64,000 nucleotides of DNA from Hyposmocoma kahamanoa. Its lineage: Eukaryota; Arthropoda; Insecta; Lepidoptera; Cosmopterigidae. Positions 10,481 through 20,410 of the stretch are shown here, in pieces; the stretch's first letter is position 1, and the number at the start of each line of letters is the position of its first letter. Position numbers and translations under genes: made by a program. The stretch spans positions 6,508,748-6,572,747 of the forward strand of contig NW_020656077.1 of NCBI RefSeq assembly GCF_003589595.1. Reading direction: 5' to 3'. The notes below the pieces were generated by a model. It searched no databases and was not told the origin of the DNA. It worked only from the letters and a program-made list of their open reading frames with translations.

Positions 10481-11373
10481 ACGGGTCACGCCGAAGGTTC
10501 TGAAGTGACGGACAGCGTTTTCCAAGTCAACTTATTTATTGACGAGACTACTAAAACTACTTGACTTAAACATGTCCTTAAACTTGAACTGACTGTTACG
10601 AGGAGAGGAACACTTTTATAATACGTGATAAGGTTTTGTTTAAAGACAATTTAATCAATAATTTAAATATACCTACAATATTTTCTAGAAAGTTCATGTT
10701 AATTGATAGTTACACAGAGATAAATTAGGATGAGAAAAGTCAATAATTATTTTTTTTTAACAAACAATATTTATTTAATTAAGATAATATACAGGTAAGG
10801 TAAAAAAGAAAATAAAAGCTTAACTAGTAGAAAGTTAAATTAGAATTTATTACAAACTTATTACACTTCAATACTTATTACATTATGAGATTGGTAAACA
10901 TTAAATATTCCGTGGAATGTTTATCACAATTATTTCTAAAGTGTTCCTACATTACACTAATATCAAAATTATGTACGTCACTCTGTTTATTATACAACTC
11001 ATTATTAACACGCACACAAAGTACAAAACTGTAAATACAGTGATGCAGTGGTCAATATGCCCAATTCCTTAAAAATCTCCCTAAGTGAGGTACGTGAGCT
11101 TAATTTATAGATCCTTTAAACTGCACGTTTATGCAAAATAAAAATTGTTTCGTATTAGAACAATAAAGAAAATATATGAATTAGTAGACAGGACGATGTC
11201 AACTGCATTGTCTCAGAATAATATACTAGTATATTTATTTTATTGAATCCACATTTGAAAGCTCCGTTTCGGTCTTTTTTAGTGCAATTTTCACTCGTGT
11301 ACAGACAGGCTTCTGAATGTGTCACTATGGCCAAGACGTAAAGTTATCTTTCAAGTAATCTTTTTTTTATATA
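10481..11373. other. unassigned AT-rich DNA
   Basis: 10790-10850 resembles 11805-11860 (AAAGCTTAACTAGTAGAAAG against AGAGCTTAACTACTAGAAAG), so it may hold a short unnamed repeat. No gene seen. Confidence 0.4.
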
Positions 11374-11381
11374 TATATAGT

Positions 11382-11759
11382 CTTAGAATAATAATGCATA
11401 GAATGATAGTTTCATATCAAACGAACTGTCACAAGTGAGGCAAAAATCAAATTCGTGTGGGCTAGTTTTAGTAGTAGGTTAATTTTCGGTTTTAGTGAAT
11501 ATTTATATAAAAATACAAGTTGAAACGCGTTACTTCCTTGTGGAATGTGATGTTAGTATCTATTTTATGTTTGTCTGACGTATTTTTACACTCATTTACC
11601 GCACATTTCGTCATTTTTAGCTAAAATTCTGGAGCTGTTCGCGGTGCAAGTTGACCTTGAGCACTGAAGGCCCGCCCGCTCGTGTAGGCCCTTTGGGAGC
11701 GCTTCAATTTGCCTCACTTAGCGTGTGCGGGCTAGGTTTCTATGCGGTATTATTCTAAG
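11382..11759 (-). mobile_element. P-element-like transposon, short internally deleted copy
   Basis: Both ends begin CTTAGAATAATA..GCATAGAA, as in the larger element at 13918-15562, but in opposite orientation. The subterminal motif AAGTGAGGCAA (right end: TAAGTGAGGCAA) is also shared. Flanks TATATAGT (11374-11381) and ATTATAGT (11760-11767) agree at 6 of 8 positions, suggesting an old 8-bp target duplication. The 378-bp element retains the THAP first exon on its coding (reverse) strand. Confidence 0.75.
11538..11614 (-). pseudogene. THAP zinc-finger first exon of P-like element (copy A)
   Basis: Reads from ATG as MTKCAVNECKNTSDKHKIDT followed by NITFH, 77 nt, the same length as the exon in the larger copy. 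The C-x4-C pair and the FH near the end fit the start of a THAP (C2CH) DNA-binding domain, the N-terminal domain of P-element transposases. The splice donor after CACAA is changed from GTAAGT to GGAAGT, so normal splicing should be lost. Confidence 0.65.
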
Positions 11760-11767
11760 ATTATAGT

Positions 11768-12339
11768 TTTATAATTATAATATTGTTTGTATGTTTGTAA
11801 GTACCGTAAAAAAGACAATAAGAGCTTAACTACTAGAAAGTAAAACTAGGATTTTTAAATTGTATAATCTTTATTTCATGAGTAAGCAAATTACATTTGA
11901 AATCGTCATACTGATTAAACTCTACTGCTCATTCGTAAGGCAGATTCCCTTGAGGAGAATGAGCAAGAAACTCTAGGGGTTGCTCTATGTAAATGAAGAT
12001 TTGTACGCATTTATCATTCGTTATGTTTTTTTAAACATCATAGATCGAGACTACCTGCAAGACCTAAACGGGTCACTACCATTGATTTTTGTCATCCAAG
12101 TACGCAGAAGCTAAGCAGAAATAGTCTTTAGTGTAGTTTTTGTTTGAAACCTCGTAATTGGCAAATTTTGAATATCAAGTCGAATCTTATTATAGAAGCG
12201 TATCATTGTCCCCTAAATTAATTTGTGCCTTTGTGAAGACGACTATCAAGAACAGCTTTATTTTTATTCCTCATATTAATATTATGTCTATTTCATAAAA
12301 ATACTATATACTTCTTAACGTAAATAACATTTCGAGCTC
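11768..12339. other. unassigned DNA, possibly old LINE 3' sequence
   Basis: On the reverse strand 11880-11985 is CT-rich with TCTCCTCAAGGGAATCTGCC and an AATAAAG-type signal near 11870, as in LINE 3' UTRs. No protein motif supports this. Confidence 0.3.
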
Positions 12340-12478
12340 TTAGGTTTTCGCGATTGTTACACATAGGAAATGAAACTATTTATCCGGATTTAAATCGCGT
12401 ATATTTGTTTTTTCAAACAAACCGACTTTTCGGGCTCTTCACAGGTCCCATTGTCACGGTTGACTGGGGCCGTGAAAA
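12340..12478 (-). repeat. interspersed repeat with hammerhead-like core, copy 2
   Basis: Reverse complement reads CAGTCAACCGTGACAATGGG, ACCTGTGAAGAGCCCGAAAA, GTCGGTTTGTTTG and GCGATTTAAATCCGG, matching 48030-48215. The core region lies at 12431-12445. Confidence 0.65.
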
Positions 12479-12482
12479 ACTT

Positions 12483-12613
12483 CCACTGCGCCCGTCACCC
12501 AGAGACATAAGTTAACAAGTCTCATGTGCCTGTAATTTTAGTAGTAGGTACCCTTACCTTTCAAAACCGGATCACTGTAATGCTCACATCACTGCTTGGC
12601 GGCAGAAATAGGT
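12483..12613 (-). repeat. family B repeat, partial
   Basis: Contains CACTGCGCCCGTCACCCAGA, GACATAAGTTAACAAG and the CTTGGCGGCAGAAATAGG block in reverse orientation. Both ends truncated. Confidence 0.7.
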
Positions 12614-12624
12614 ACAATCGTACG

Positions 12625-12900
12625 CCTGATGGTTAAGCTACACGCCTGTCCTTAACCGGTGCAGTGCCACACACGAGATTTAAACCGCAGAAATCGGAAA
12701 GGATCTGCCGCTGCGCTAGTCACCCTAAAACATAAGTTGACAAGTCCCATGTCCCTGTAATTTCACCAGCACCCGTACCCTTCAAAACTGGAACGCAGTA
12801 ATGCTCACACTACTGCTTGGCGGCAGAAATAGGAAAGGTGGCAGTACTTCCCTGGATGAACTCTTTCACAAGGAGCTCAACCGCTACCAGACTCTATTCT
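12625..12900 (-). repeat. family B repeat, near complete
   Basis: Runs from CGCCTGATGGTTAAGCTACA through TTCACCAGCACCCGTACCCT to CTTCCCTGGATGAACTCTTT and GGAGCTCAACC. Directly follows the copy at 12483 in the same orientation. Confidence 0.75.
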
Positions 12901-13909
12901 ATTAATATCGGCGGCATTACCTTGTAACAAAATGCCGTATATCGTTAAACTGTGAAATTACCTGAAGTATACCAGTCTAGCGGTTTCGACGTCTGAAAGT
13001 TTAATATTTTTTTAATGGTGTAACAACTTACCTACTTCTTTGTGGTAAACTTATATCTCAAAATACACTAGTATTGCTACTTTACGTTACAGGATAGGTC
13101 TGCTTGTGGATGTGAAGAAAGCGACTAGGTAATGGATAAGACGATAGACGACCGTATTGTTCTACAAATTTGATAGCGTCTTGCGATTGTCAACCCATCT
13201 GGCGTCAGATTAGCGTGGGTTGTGGTGGCTATTGGTTTTTATGTCATCAATGTTTCTGTCCGCATTGATAATGAAGAGTTATAGGAAGCTGCAACGAGAT
13301 CCTAAAGATGATAACGGATACAGCAATCTTCCGGAGGTTCAGCGAATTGCACGTGGACTATATTGGGCTCACCTGTTTGCAGTGGCGTAGCGGGTGCAGA
13401 TGGGGCCATGGCCCCGATTAGCACAGCAATGGCAGCGAGCGCGCCATAATTATTTTTGTTACTTAAAATGAGAAATTTATTTCCACTATTTGAGAGAACG
13501 ATTTTGAACAACACAAAGATGGCGACGGCAGGCGAATATTAAAACATAATGAGCTGAGCTTACCCGAACGAACTACGAACTACTTTTGTAAACGAAGAAG
13601 AAAAAGAAAGAAGACGAAGAAAATAGAGGGGGCAGCAGATTTAAGGTTGGCTCCGAGCGGCAGAAACTAGGGATGGGTATCGACCAACAAAACATCGATT
13701 TTTTTTGGACAAAACAATCATGTACCGATTAATCGTTTCTTAAAAATCGATTAATCGTCAAAATATAAATATTTTAATTGGTCGCATTACTTCATATTCT
13801 TGTTGGTGATTTTTTAGCTGTAGAAGTTAAATTTTACATCGTCACTTTCATCTCTTACGGTTTACAAACCCTGTTTCTTTGTTTATCTGATTTCTGAAGT
13901 TTAAAAAAC
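12901..13909. other. unassigned DNA with possible hAT-type end
   Basis: 13379-13420 (GCAGTGGCGTAGCGGGTGCA, then GGGGCCATGGCCCC) resembles the start of hAT-like transposons, but no matching right end was seen. The 70-codon reverse frame 13514-13302 overlaps it and has no recognisable domain. Confidence 0.35.
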
Positions 13910-13917
13910 TAAGTAAG
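13910..13917. repeat. left 8-bp target-site duplication of P-like element
   Basis: TAAGTAAG, identical to 15563-15570 directly outside the right terminus. Eight base pairs is the target duplication length of P elements. Confidence 0.8.
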
Positions 13918-14062
13918 CTTAGAATAATAACGCATAGAAACCTAGCCCGCACACGCTAAGTGAGGCAAGTTAGAGGGTTCCAAACGCGTCCCAGGAGCGC
14001 GCGGGCTGTTAGTGCTCAAGGTCATATTGCACCGCGAACAGCTCCAAAATTTTTTGCTAAAA

Positions 14063-14139
14063 ATGACGAAATGTGCGGTAAATGGGTGTAAAAATACAAC
14101 AGACAAACATAAAATAGACACTAACATCGCATTCCACAA
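14063..14139 (+). pseudogene. THAP zinc-finger first exon of P-like element (copy B)
   Basis: ATG starts MTKCAVNGCKNTTDKHKIDT followed by NIAFH; 25 codons plus two bases, ending at CACAA before a strong donor GTAAGT (phase 2). C4 and C9 and the terminal FH match the beginning of a THAP C2CH module (usual order C-x2-4-C ... FHxFP). The rest of the domain would lie on following exons, which I cannot find. Marked as a gene fragment because no continuing frame was seen. Confidence 0.7.
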
Positions 14140-14689
14140 GTAAGTAATGCGTTTCAACTCATATTTTTATGTAAATATTCACTAAAACAGAAAAATAATT
14201 TCGCGGCAACAAGATACGAAAGTGTTGCAAAGTAACGAATTTTTTTTCTCCCCATTTTGCTATTCTGTATCAAAATAATTATATTACGTAAATTTTAGTG
14301 GTGCCTGTAATTTAGATTTATTTGCGCATCTTGAACTAATATTTACTTTAATAAACATTAAATGTTTTCGTTAACTCCTGTAAGTGATTGGGACACTTAA
14401 TTATTTTATAATACTTTTAACGGCTCTGCGTTCATGCTTTATTGAATAATTATTTATTTTAATTTTATTTGAATTGGAGCACATATTGCAACAAATTTAC
14501 AGTACTTATATATTTGTTTTTACTATAGTGTTGGCACCACCAGTACAACTTTGATAGCTTATTATATGTCTTTCTTTTCGTAACTCAAGCGAAATATTTT
14601 ATATTAAAATATTTTATTTTCTTAAAAGGGGAGCATTCTTAAGCGATTTTTTAATCTATTTTAACAGTTATTTTCTTTAATGTTTGCTT

Positions 14690-15365
14690 ATGGCATTTTC
14701 GGTTTTAGGTTTCGAATATGGCACTTATTTCTAAATCCAAGATGCGGACGCGATTTTTCGAATAATGGCAAGTTGGGTATCGTTTTCGAGATGTTTGGGA
14801 ATGTTCAATACAAATATGGCACTCATTTCTAAATCCAAGATGGCAAACACGACAGTTCAAACAAAAGCAATATTCGTAATGAGCACCCCCAAATACCTCG
14901 AAAACGATACCCAACTTGCCATTATTTGAAAAATCGTGCCCGCCATCTTGGATTTACAAATAGTGCCATATTCACATTGAGCATCCCCAAATACCTCGAA
15001 AATGATACCCACATAGCATTTTTTTGAAAAAATCGTGCCCGCCATCTTGGATTTAGAAATGANNNNNNNNNNGAAATGAGTGCCATATTCGTAATGAGCA
15101 TCCCCAAATACCTCGAAAATGATACCCATATTGCATTTTTTTGAAAAAATCGTGCCCGCCATCTTGGATTTAGAAATGAGTGCCATATTCGTAATGAGCA
15201 TCCCCAAATACCTCGAAAAGGATACCCATATAGCATATTTTGAAAAATCGTGTCCGCCATCTTGGATTTACAAATAAGTGCTATATTCGTTTTTCATCGA
15301 CAAAACCGAGCACATCTGTAGGCACCTGATCGACAATGTCGGGCAAATCTGTTGGCACCTTTAAC
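14690..15365. repeat. foldback array of ~98-100-bp units inside P-like element
   Basis: Reverse-oriented units start at GAGCA.CCCCAAATACCTCG at 14881, 14979, 15096 and 15196 (spacing 98-117, one interval containing the 10-N gap). Each contains GATACCCA, ATCGTGCCCGCCATCTTGGA and TTTAGAAAT. Between 14710 and 14850 the unit runs the other way, forming an inverted arrangement. The right end GATCGACAATGTCGGGCAAA then GGCACCTTTAA resembles the right end of 7196-7798. Open reverse frames here are repeat-derived. Confidence 0.8.
15063..15072. other. assembly gap, 10 N
   Basis: Ten Ns inside the tandem array; length is probably nominal. Confidence 0.95.
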
Positions 15366-15562
15366 TTAATGATGAGTTAAGCAAGATACAATTTCCCCAC
15401 TTTTGAGGGAAATGTTATTCCATGGCATCATTATTTGTATATTTGTGTGCGTGCCGACGAGCGTAGTTACAAGTTGCTTACGCCTACATGAATTTGGTTT
15501 TTGCCTCACTTGTGACAGTTCGTTTGATATGAAACTATCATTCTATGCGTTATTATTCTAAG

Positions 15563-15570
15563 TAAGTAAG
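15563..15570. repeat. right 8-bp target-site duplication of P-like element
   Basis: TAAGTAAG, identical to 13910-13917. Confidence 0.8.
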
Positions 15571-15729
15571 TATAGAGAAAGCTAGACAACCTTCCATTAA
15601 GTCTAAGCTAATAGTATCTTAATATTTTAGACCTTGGGAGAGGCGAGAGTTTAAAATAAATATAATAATAATAATAACTATATAATCTGATATAACAATG
15701 ACTGTTAAATCTACAAAGACCACCTCATA

Positions 15730-15960
15730 GATATTTTACCTTTAGCAGACGAAATCAAACAGATGTGGCACCAAGAAACCATCAAGATAGTCCCCATTAT
15801 AATTTCGTCAACTGGTGTCATACCGAAAATCCTTCATACCGCCTTAAAAGTGATAGATCTGCACCCTAAAACCTACATACCTCTACAAAAGTCAATTCTA
15901 CTAGACACATGCTCGATAGTCCGCCGTTTCTTAAATACACCTGATTCAACAAACTCCACA
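15730..15960 (+). pseudogene. LINE ORF C-terminal fragment (VPIIISSTGVIPK type)
   Basis: The frame reads LADEIKQMWHQ, IVPIIISSTGVIPKILHTAL, then YIPLQKSILLDTCSIVRRFL. This matches my memory of a stretch near the end of a common insect LINE ORF (W....VPIVIS.TGV+PK.L......+LQKA+LLNTC.IVRKFL). The frame upstream is closed by a stop near 15738, so it is a 5'-truncated dead copy. Clade not assigned. Confidence 0.6.
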
Positions 15961-16064
15961 AAAAACTACCACTCACTCACATCCCCTCGCAATACCACCA
16001 CCGAACAGAATACTTGGCTTAGGCCCGTACCTGGTTCTAATAATCCGACCATCAGTCGAGTACA

Positions 16065-16212
16065 AGAAATAATAATAATAATAATAACGCACACGCTCAA
16101 CATAGCCCCGCACTAGGGAAACCCTGAGTTGTCTTTGGGTGCCATGGACACACACATAGACAACCACAAATCACACCCAAACTCACGAGAGAAAGAAATG
16201 TAGGCCATATAC
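16065..16212 (-). repeat. SINE family A, 5'-truncated
   Basis: Begins with the (AAT)n tail, then GCACACGCTCAACATAGCCC, GTGCCATGGACACACACATA and ACTCACGAGAGAAAG. The tRNA-like head is missing. Confidence 0.8.
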
Positions 16213-16394
16213 GTATTTCAAAAAAGTAAAGTGATCAATCATTAGTTATATAAGTATTAGTTATGTTTAACATTAATGCAAACCACTCTTTTTTTCACTA
16301 TAGTTACAAAACTTATTAATAGCTTATTTTTAACTTTTTTTTTTTTTTAATTTTGAATTTTATTTGGAAAATTTAAAAATAGCAGTAGGGCTTT

Positions 16395-16623
16395 TAGGTG
16401 AAAGAGTTCACCCGGGGAAGTACTTCCACATTACCTATTTCTGCCGCCAAACAGCAAATGGCAGGCACATGAGGCTTGTCAACGTCTCAATGACTCGAGG
16501 TGACATGCGCAGTGGCAGTGGCCCTCAGATCATTGCGATTTATAGCTCTCAGTGGCACTGCAACTGTCATGGACAGGCATGTCGCTTACTTTTATTGTCG
16601 TTTACTTGTTATCATAAAAAAAA
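16395..16623 (+). repeat. family B repeat
   Basis: GAAAGAGTTCACCCGGGGAA, TTCTGCCGCCAAACAGCAAA, GGCACATGAGGCTTGTCAAC and a poly-A end after TGTTATCATAAAAAAAA. Internally deleted around GCTGGTGAAATTA. Confidence 0.75.
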
Positions 16624-16939
16624 TCGGACATTTATTATATATTAGTTGGTCTCTATAAGTGGCGACGCGTGAAAACAGTTGTTAGTAAAGCCGGAGAAAA
16701 ACAAAAAACACTTCCCTTAAGAAAAAGTGGCGCCTTGGCGACACCTAAACACAACTTATTAGCACACAAGTTACTAGTACACTTTATTTCACTAGTTAAC
16801 TTATTGTACACTCAAAATTTGGCACAAAATGAAGTATTTGATAATACGTGTAAAATTTTAGGCAAGCCGGTGAAAATCGGGTTATATTGACGCCTCGCCA
16901 CTGGTTTCTACAATTCCGAGGTAAGTACTTTACGATATC

Positions 16940-17115
16940 GATGCCTCCGTGGGAGAGCGGTTGATTTCCAATTATAAAGTTGACGGTTCGAAACTTCGTG
17001 GCAGCATGTACCTATGACATTAATTTCCAAGTTACGTAAGACATATTGTGAGTGTTTTGTAGCAATAACTCTTTCTAACGATAAAAGAAAAAACCGTTGA
17101 TAAATATGTGAACCC
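16940..17115 (+). repeat. diverged tRNA-headed SINE-like repeat
   Basis: GCCTCCGTGGGAGAGCGGTT resembles a tRNA A-box region and GACGGTTCGAAAC a B-box 35 bp later. The downstream part is not family A or C. Single copy here, so the family is uncertain. Confidence 0.4.
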
Positions 17116-17998
17116 ACAGAAATGTAAATAAATTTATTTACATTGCTGTGTGTGCAATGGAAGTGTTATAACGGACACAGAAGCGGAAACAGATATCAAA
17201 AGTAAAACTCAGCAGAAACGGAAACGGATACGGATGCGAAAGTGTAAATACTGTAAAGATCTCAACGGAATAGTTCCAGATTGGACTTCTTCTTGGTTTC
17301 ATAAATTGCATTAACACAAAACATCAAATAAACGCGCGCGCCATCACCAAGCAATCCACGCGCGTCTCGTCAGTTGCGAACGTTGTAAACTTTCGGTTAA
17401 AGTTCCGTTACGAAAGTTTTGGAAACGGAAACAGCGTGCGGAACTTCCGCAGTTGCAGAAGCAGAAGCATAAGTCTGTTGCATCATTAATGTGAACTCAA
17501 CTAGCATAGGGTCAGCGTATCTTTGTTTAGAGGAGAGCAGTAGTGAGACGTATAATAATGTAATCACCTATCATATTACATTGAGTAGTTACGAAAAAAC
17601 CTTACAAGTAACTACTTAGGAAATAAAAAATTAAAAAAATCATTTATTTCGGGCCTCAATGACCCATATCAAAATAAATTACATTGAATTTGAAATAATA
17701 ATTAATACCTACAGTTAAGAACTAAAATGACATAATCAAAATTAAAAAGACAAAGGTTATATAAAAATTAAATAATATAAAATTAAATTAAATAAAAACC
17801 AACATTCTAATTAAAATTACACGTTACTACAAAGATTATTAATGTCCAAATCGATTGCCTCCATTACTGGCACCATAGCGGGCATCTTTATCACAACAAT
17901 GCCGAATATAGGGGCAATCTAACCTGCCAGCTATCATAGCAGAAAAAAATTGTTTGATATGAAACAATTTTTTTTCGGATTTAAATCACATACATTAA
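17116..17998. other. unassigned DNA
   Basis: 17180-17460 is rich in CGGAAAC-type motifs in both directions (AGAAACGGAAACGGATACGG; TTTTGGAAACGGAAACAGCG) with a CGCGCG patch at 17333, suggestive of a decayed transposon end pair. No gene seen. Confidence 0.35.
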
Positions 17999-17999
17999 C

Positions 18000-18225
18000 T
18001 GCCTCAGTGGCCGAACGGTTACCATGCCGGACTGCCACGCAGAGGTCCCAGGTTCGATTCCCGGGCCGGGAGAAATGTTTGTATGGCTTACATTTATTTC
18101 TCTCGTGAGTTTGGGTGTAATTTGTGGTTGTCTATGTGTGTGTCCATGGCACCCGCGACACAGGGTTTCCCTAGTGCGGGGCTATGTTGAGTGTGTGCGT
18201 TATTTATTTATTATTATTATTATTT
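18000..18225 (+). repeat. SINE family A, full-length reference copy
   Basis: tRNA-like head of ~70 bp (TGCCTCAGTGGCCGAACGGT, CTGCCACGCAGAGG, GGTTCGATTCCCGGGCCGG), body (TCTCTCGTGAGTTTGGGTGT; CCATGGCACCCGCGACACAG; GTGCGGGGCTATGTTGAGTG), then (ATT)n tail. The anticodon-arm segment CTGCCACGCAG and the T-arm look most like tRNA-Gly(GCC). Confidence 0.9.
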
Positions 18226-18329
18226 GTTTTTTACAGCAAACCAACGTTTTGGGCCAATGGTCAGGGCTGGCTCAAAGCAAACTGTTGTTTGATAATTAGA
18301 ACTTTTTATGAAAAAAAAAAACACCTCAT

Positions 18330-18437
18330 AAGGTCCTGGAATTACATCTATGTGCCTAGTTTTATTGAAATTGGTTACAAGAAAGTGCGCAAAACCGGAT
18401 TCATCCTACTCCTTTTCTGAAGTCAGTTAAAAATAAA
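18330..18437 (+). repeat. MITE family D fragment
   Basis: GGAATTACATCTATGTGCC, AAAGTGCGCAAAACCGGATT and terminal GAAGTCAGTTAAAAATAAAA; the middle is deleted. Confidence 0.65.
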
Positions 18438-19109
18438 AAACAAGTATAAACGTTTTAGGTTCCAAAAAATAGTTTCATTTCCTATGTATAATAATCGCGA
18501 AAACCTAGGAACTCTATAGTTTCAAGTACTGTTAAAGGCAAATAAGTAGCACCAACAACACACACATTACACTGAATGACTGAATATAATTTATTGCTTT
18601 CTTTGAAATATACGATTACACGATAACTGTACTAGTTTAGAAAACTTGACCAAAGTTTAATGCAAAAAATGTTTTTTATTTAACTGTTAGCTTTTATTTT
18701 TAAAATTTTAATAACATATTTTGAATTACTAAGGGCAAAAAATGAACACTACATTTTAGTGTGCCAAACAGTGGAACGAAGGCGACGACGACGGCCGCAG
18801 CTGTTGGCGGTGACGTGCGCCGCACCCGCGCGCAACACTAATTATGAACTTGATAGATAATAAGATGGACATATTTACGTCACCGCTGAGTGAATTCACA
18901 AAGATTGCTTTATTTATCTGTAGTTATAAGTTAAATATGTAATAAGTTTCTATTTGCATATTAATCATATTGTCTAGACCATCACTCTGGGTATATACAC
19001 TGGAATGATAGTTTTGTTACGGCTATTATAAATTAACTTACGAATTCACCGATTCTTAAAACATTTTCATTAAAATGCACCGACCACAAAAATGTTTTTA
19101 TTTTCATTC
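18438..19109. other. unassigned DNA with a short GC-rich island
   Basis: 18779-18832 is a 54-bp GC-rich island (GGCGACGACGACGGCCGCAG) in AT-rich surroundings. 18487-18520 shares TAATCGCGAAAACCTAGGAA with the reverse of 12340-12365. No gene seen. Confidence 0.35.
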
Positions 19110-19157
19110 GAATTACATCTATATGCCAAGTTTTATTGATATCGGTTATAAAGGTCT

Positions 19158-19265
19158 TCTTATTATTATTATTATTATAGTGGCTTGTTCTGTCTTTCAC
19201 AATAATAGATAGATAGATAGTAGATAGATAGATAGATAGATAGATAGTAGATAGATAGATAGATA
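19158..19265. repeat. microsatellites (ATT)n and interrupted (GATA)n
   Basis: (ATT) repeats at 19158-19179 and GATAGATAGATAGTAGATA-type repeats at 19205-19265. Confidence 0.9.
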
Positions 19266-19319
19266 AATAAAAATAAACAAATAAAAAAGGGAGAGAAGTT
19301 ATAACAATGGAAAGTGGGT

Positions 19320-19520
19320 GAAATTTAATAAACAGGACTCATCCCCTAATTGGCTACCCTTAGAGGTGGAATATTTTTTCAAATTCAAATTTGAGGCATT
19401 CTTTTCTAACAAAAAAGGATCATCGAAATCGCATCACAAATATCGGAGGAATTGCGTAACACACAAAAAAGTACAGACGAACTGAGATTGAGAACCTCTT
19501 CTTTTTTTAAAGTACGATGA
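19320..19520 (+). repeat. MITE family D fragment
   Basis: AACAGGACTCATCCCCTAAT, TTAGAGGTGGAATATTTTTT, TCATCGAAATCGCATCACAA and GAACTGAGATTGAGAACCTC followed by a TTTTTTT run. The GAAGTCGG terminus is lost. Head sequence GAATTACATCTATATGCCAA is at 19111-19150, separated by the microsatellites. Confidence 0.65.
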
Positions 19521-20265
19521 AGATTATTTGCACATGGAGAAAACTTGGAAAGTTTTGATCGAAAGCCTTATCAGCTTGCGTCACGAGCTTCTATTCCTTT
19601 ATTAAACGATACAGTAACATCGCCAACCCAACCACGTAAAATTGTTCCGTTTCTGTAAACAAACTACTACTGACATAGGGCTTCGTAAATCGTCCGGTTT
19701 TGTATATACGACCATATTACTGATCGTTAATAATTCCAGAGTAGAGCCACTTCAAGTTCTGCAAATTTATATCGAAGCAGGTGAAATATGTCTGTCTCTC
19801 TTCGTCGTTGATTTCGATATTTGTTAGAGCAAGACGGCGGACTCGAGCTTGAAACTTGCCAGCGGGACATCGACCAGCAGCTTTCAGAAAAACTTAGGCT
19901 GAGCAATGTAGTGATGTAACCCAAAAAACGTTAGTATTTTAGGTGCAATCAAAAATGTATATTATTTTTAAATTCATGTCGTAAATGCTAAGGTTGATGT
20001 GCTCTTGACTAAGTTTTTCTTACAGGCTCGTCGTTATTTACCGCTTCAAACATAAGTTAAATTTTCAATGTGGTAAATTAGTAGTACGTTTACGAACTGT
20101 ATTTATTACATCGTCGATATATCTATGTTCCTTCTGCTACTCTTGAATGTACACTGTTGAATGTGTATTATCTTTACATACAAAACACCGTCAAATCAAT
20201 CAATGACTCAGCGCTGAGTTTTGACATAAATTTTCAAGTTACAATCTTTTGACACAGCGTACTTG
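19521..20265. other. unassigned, apparently single-copy DNA
   Basis: No shared repeat and no recognisable domain in either strand's short frames. Confidence 0.4.
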
Positions 20266-20269
20266 CCCC

Positions 20270-20410
20270 GTGGACATCGACAAAAACCGTGCAGCCTGCC
20301 CGTGAGTGTGTGCGTGCTTTGACGTAGCGACACACGAGCACACTGACGCACGCGCATACCGCCGGCGCGGGCGCAGAGAAACCGTGCCTGTGCGTTTTGC
20401 ATTCAGTTGT
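20270..20410 (+). promoter_or_regulatory. candidate GC-rich promoter with initiator motif
   Basis: A ~130-bp CpG-rich island (GCACACTGACGCACGCGCAT; CCGCCGGCGCGGGCGCAGAG) ends in TTCAGTT at 20402-20408, matching the arthropod initiator TCAGT. AAACG at 20432-20436 is a 4/5 match to a downstream promoter element at the expected +28 spacing. No TATA box. Inference only; transposon ends here can also be GC-rich, but no matching inverted end was seen. Confidence 0.3.

Larger units (their letters stand above)
13918..15562 (+). mobile_element. P-element-like transposon, 1645 bp, non-autonomous
   Basis: Termini are a perfect 22-bp inverted repeat beginning CTTAGAATAATAACGCATAG, with a second shared inner motif AGTGAGGCAA. 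A perfect 8-bp duplication (TAAGTAAG) flanks it. A THAP-type first exon with an intact splice donor lies 145 bp from the left end. The transposase body is missing. Part of the interior (about 14690-15365) is a foldback array like that at 7196-7798, most simply a later insertion. P superfamily is inferred from TIRs, target duplication and THAP exon together. Confidence 0.8.

Noticed and set aside
14881..15220. Regularly spaced repeats suggestive of a CRISPR array
   Set aside because: The whole ~100-bp unit is repeated with no unique spacers, the orientation flips, and the host is a eukaryote.
14857..15260. Two overlapping reverse frames of 112-116 codons
   Set aside because: They are translations of the ~100-bp repeat array with an N gap. 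Their apparent internal protein repeats are a by-product of the DNA repeat.
16945..17000. A tRNA gene
   Set aside because: Box-like motifs only; the acceptor and anticodon stems do not form convincingly. More likely a SINE head.
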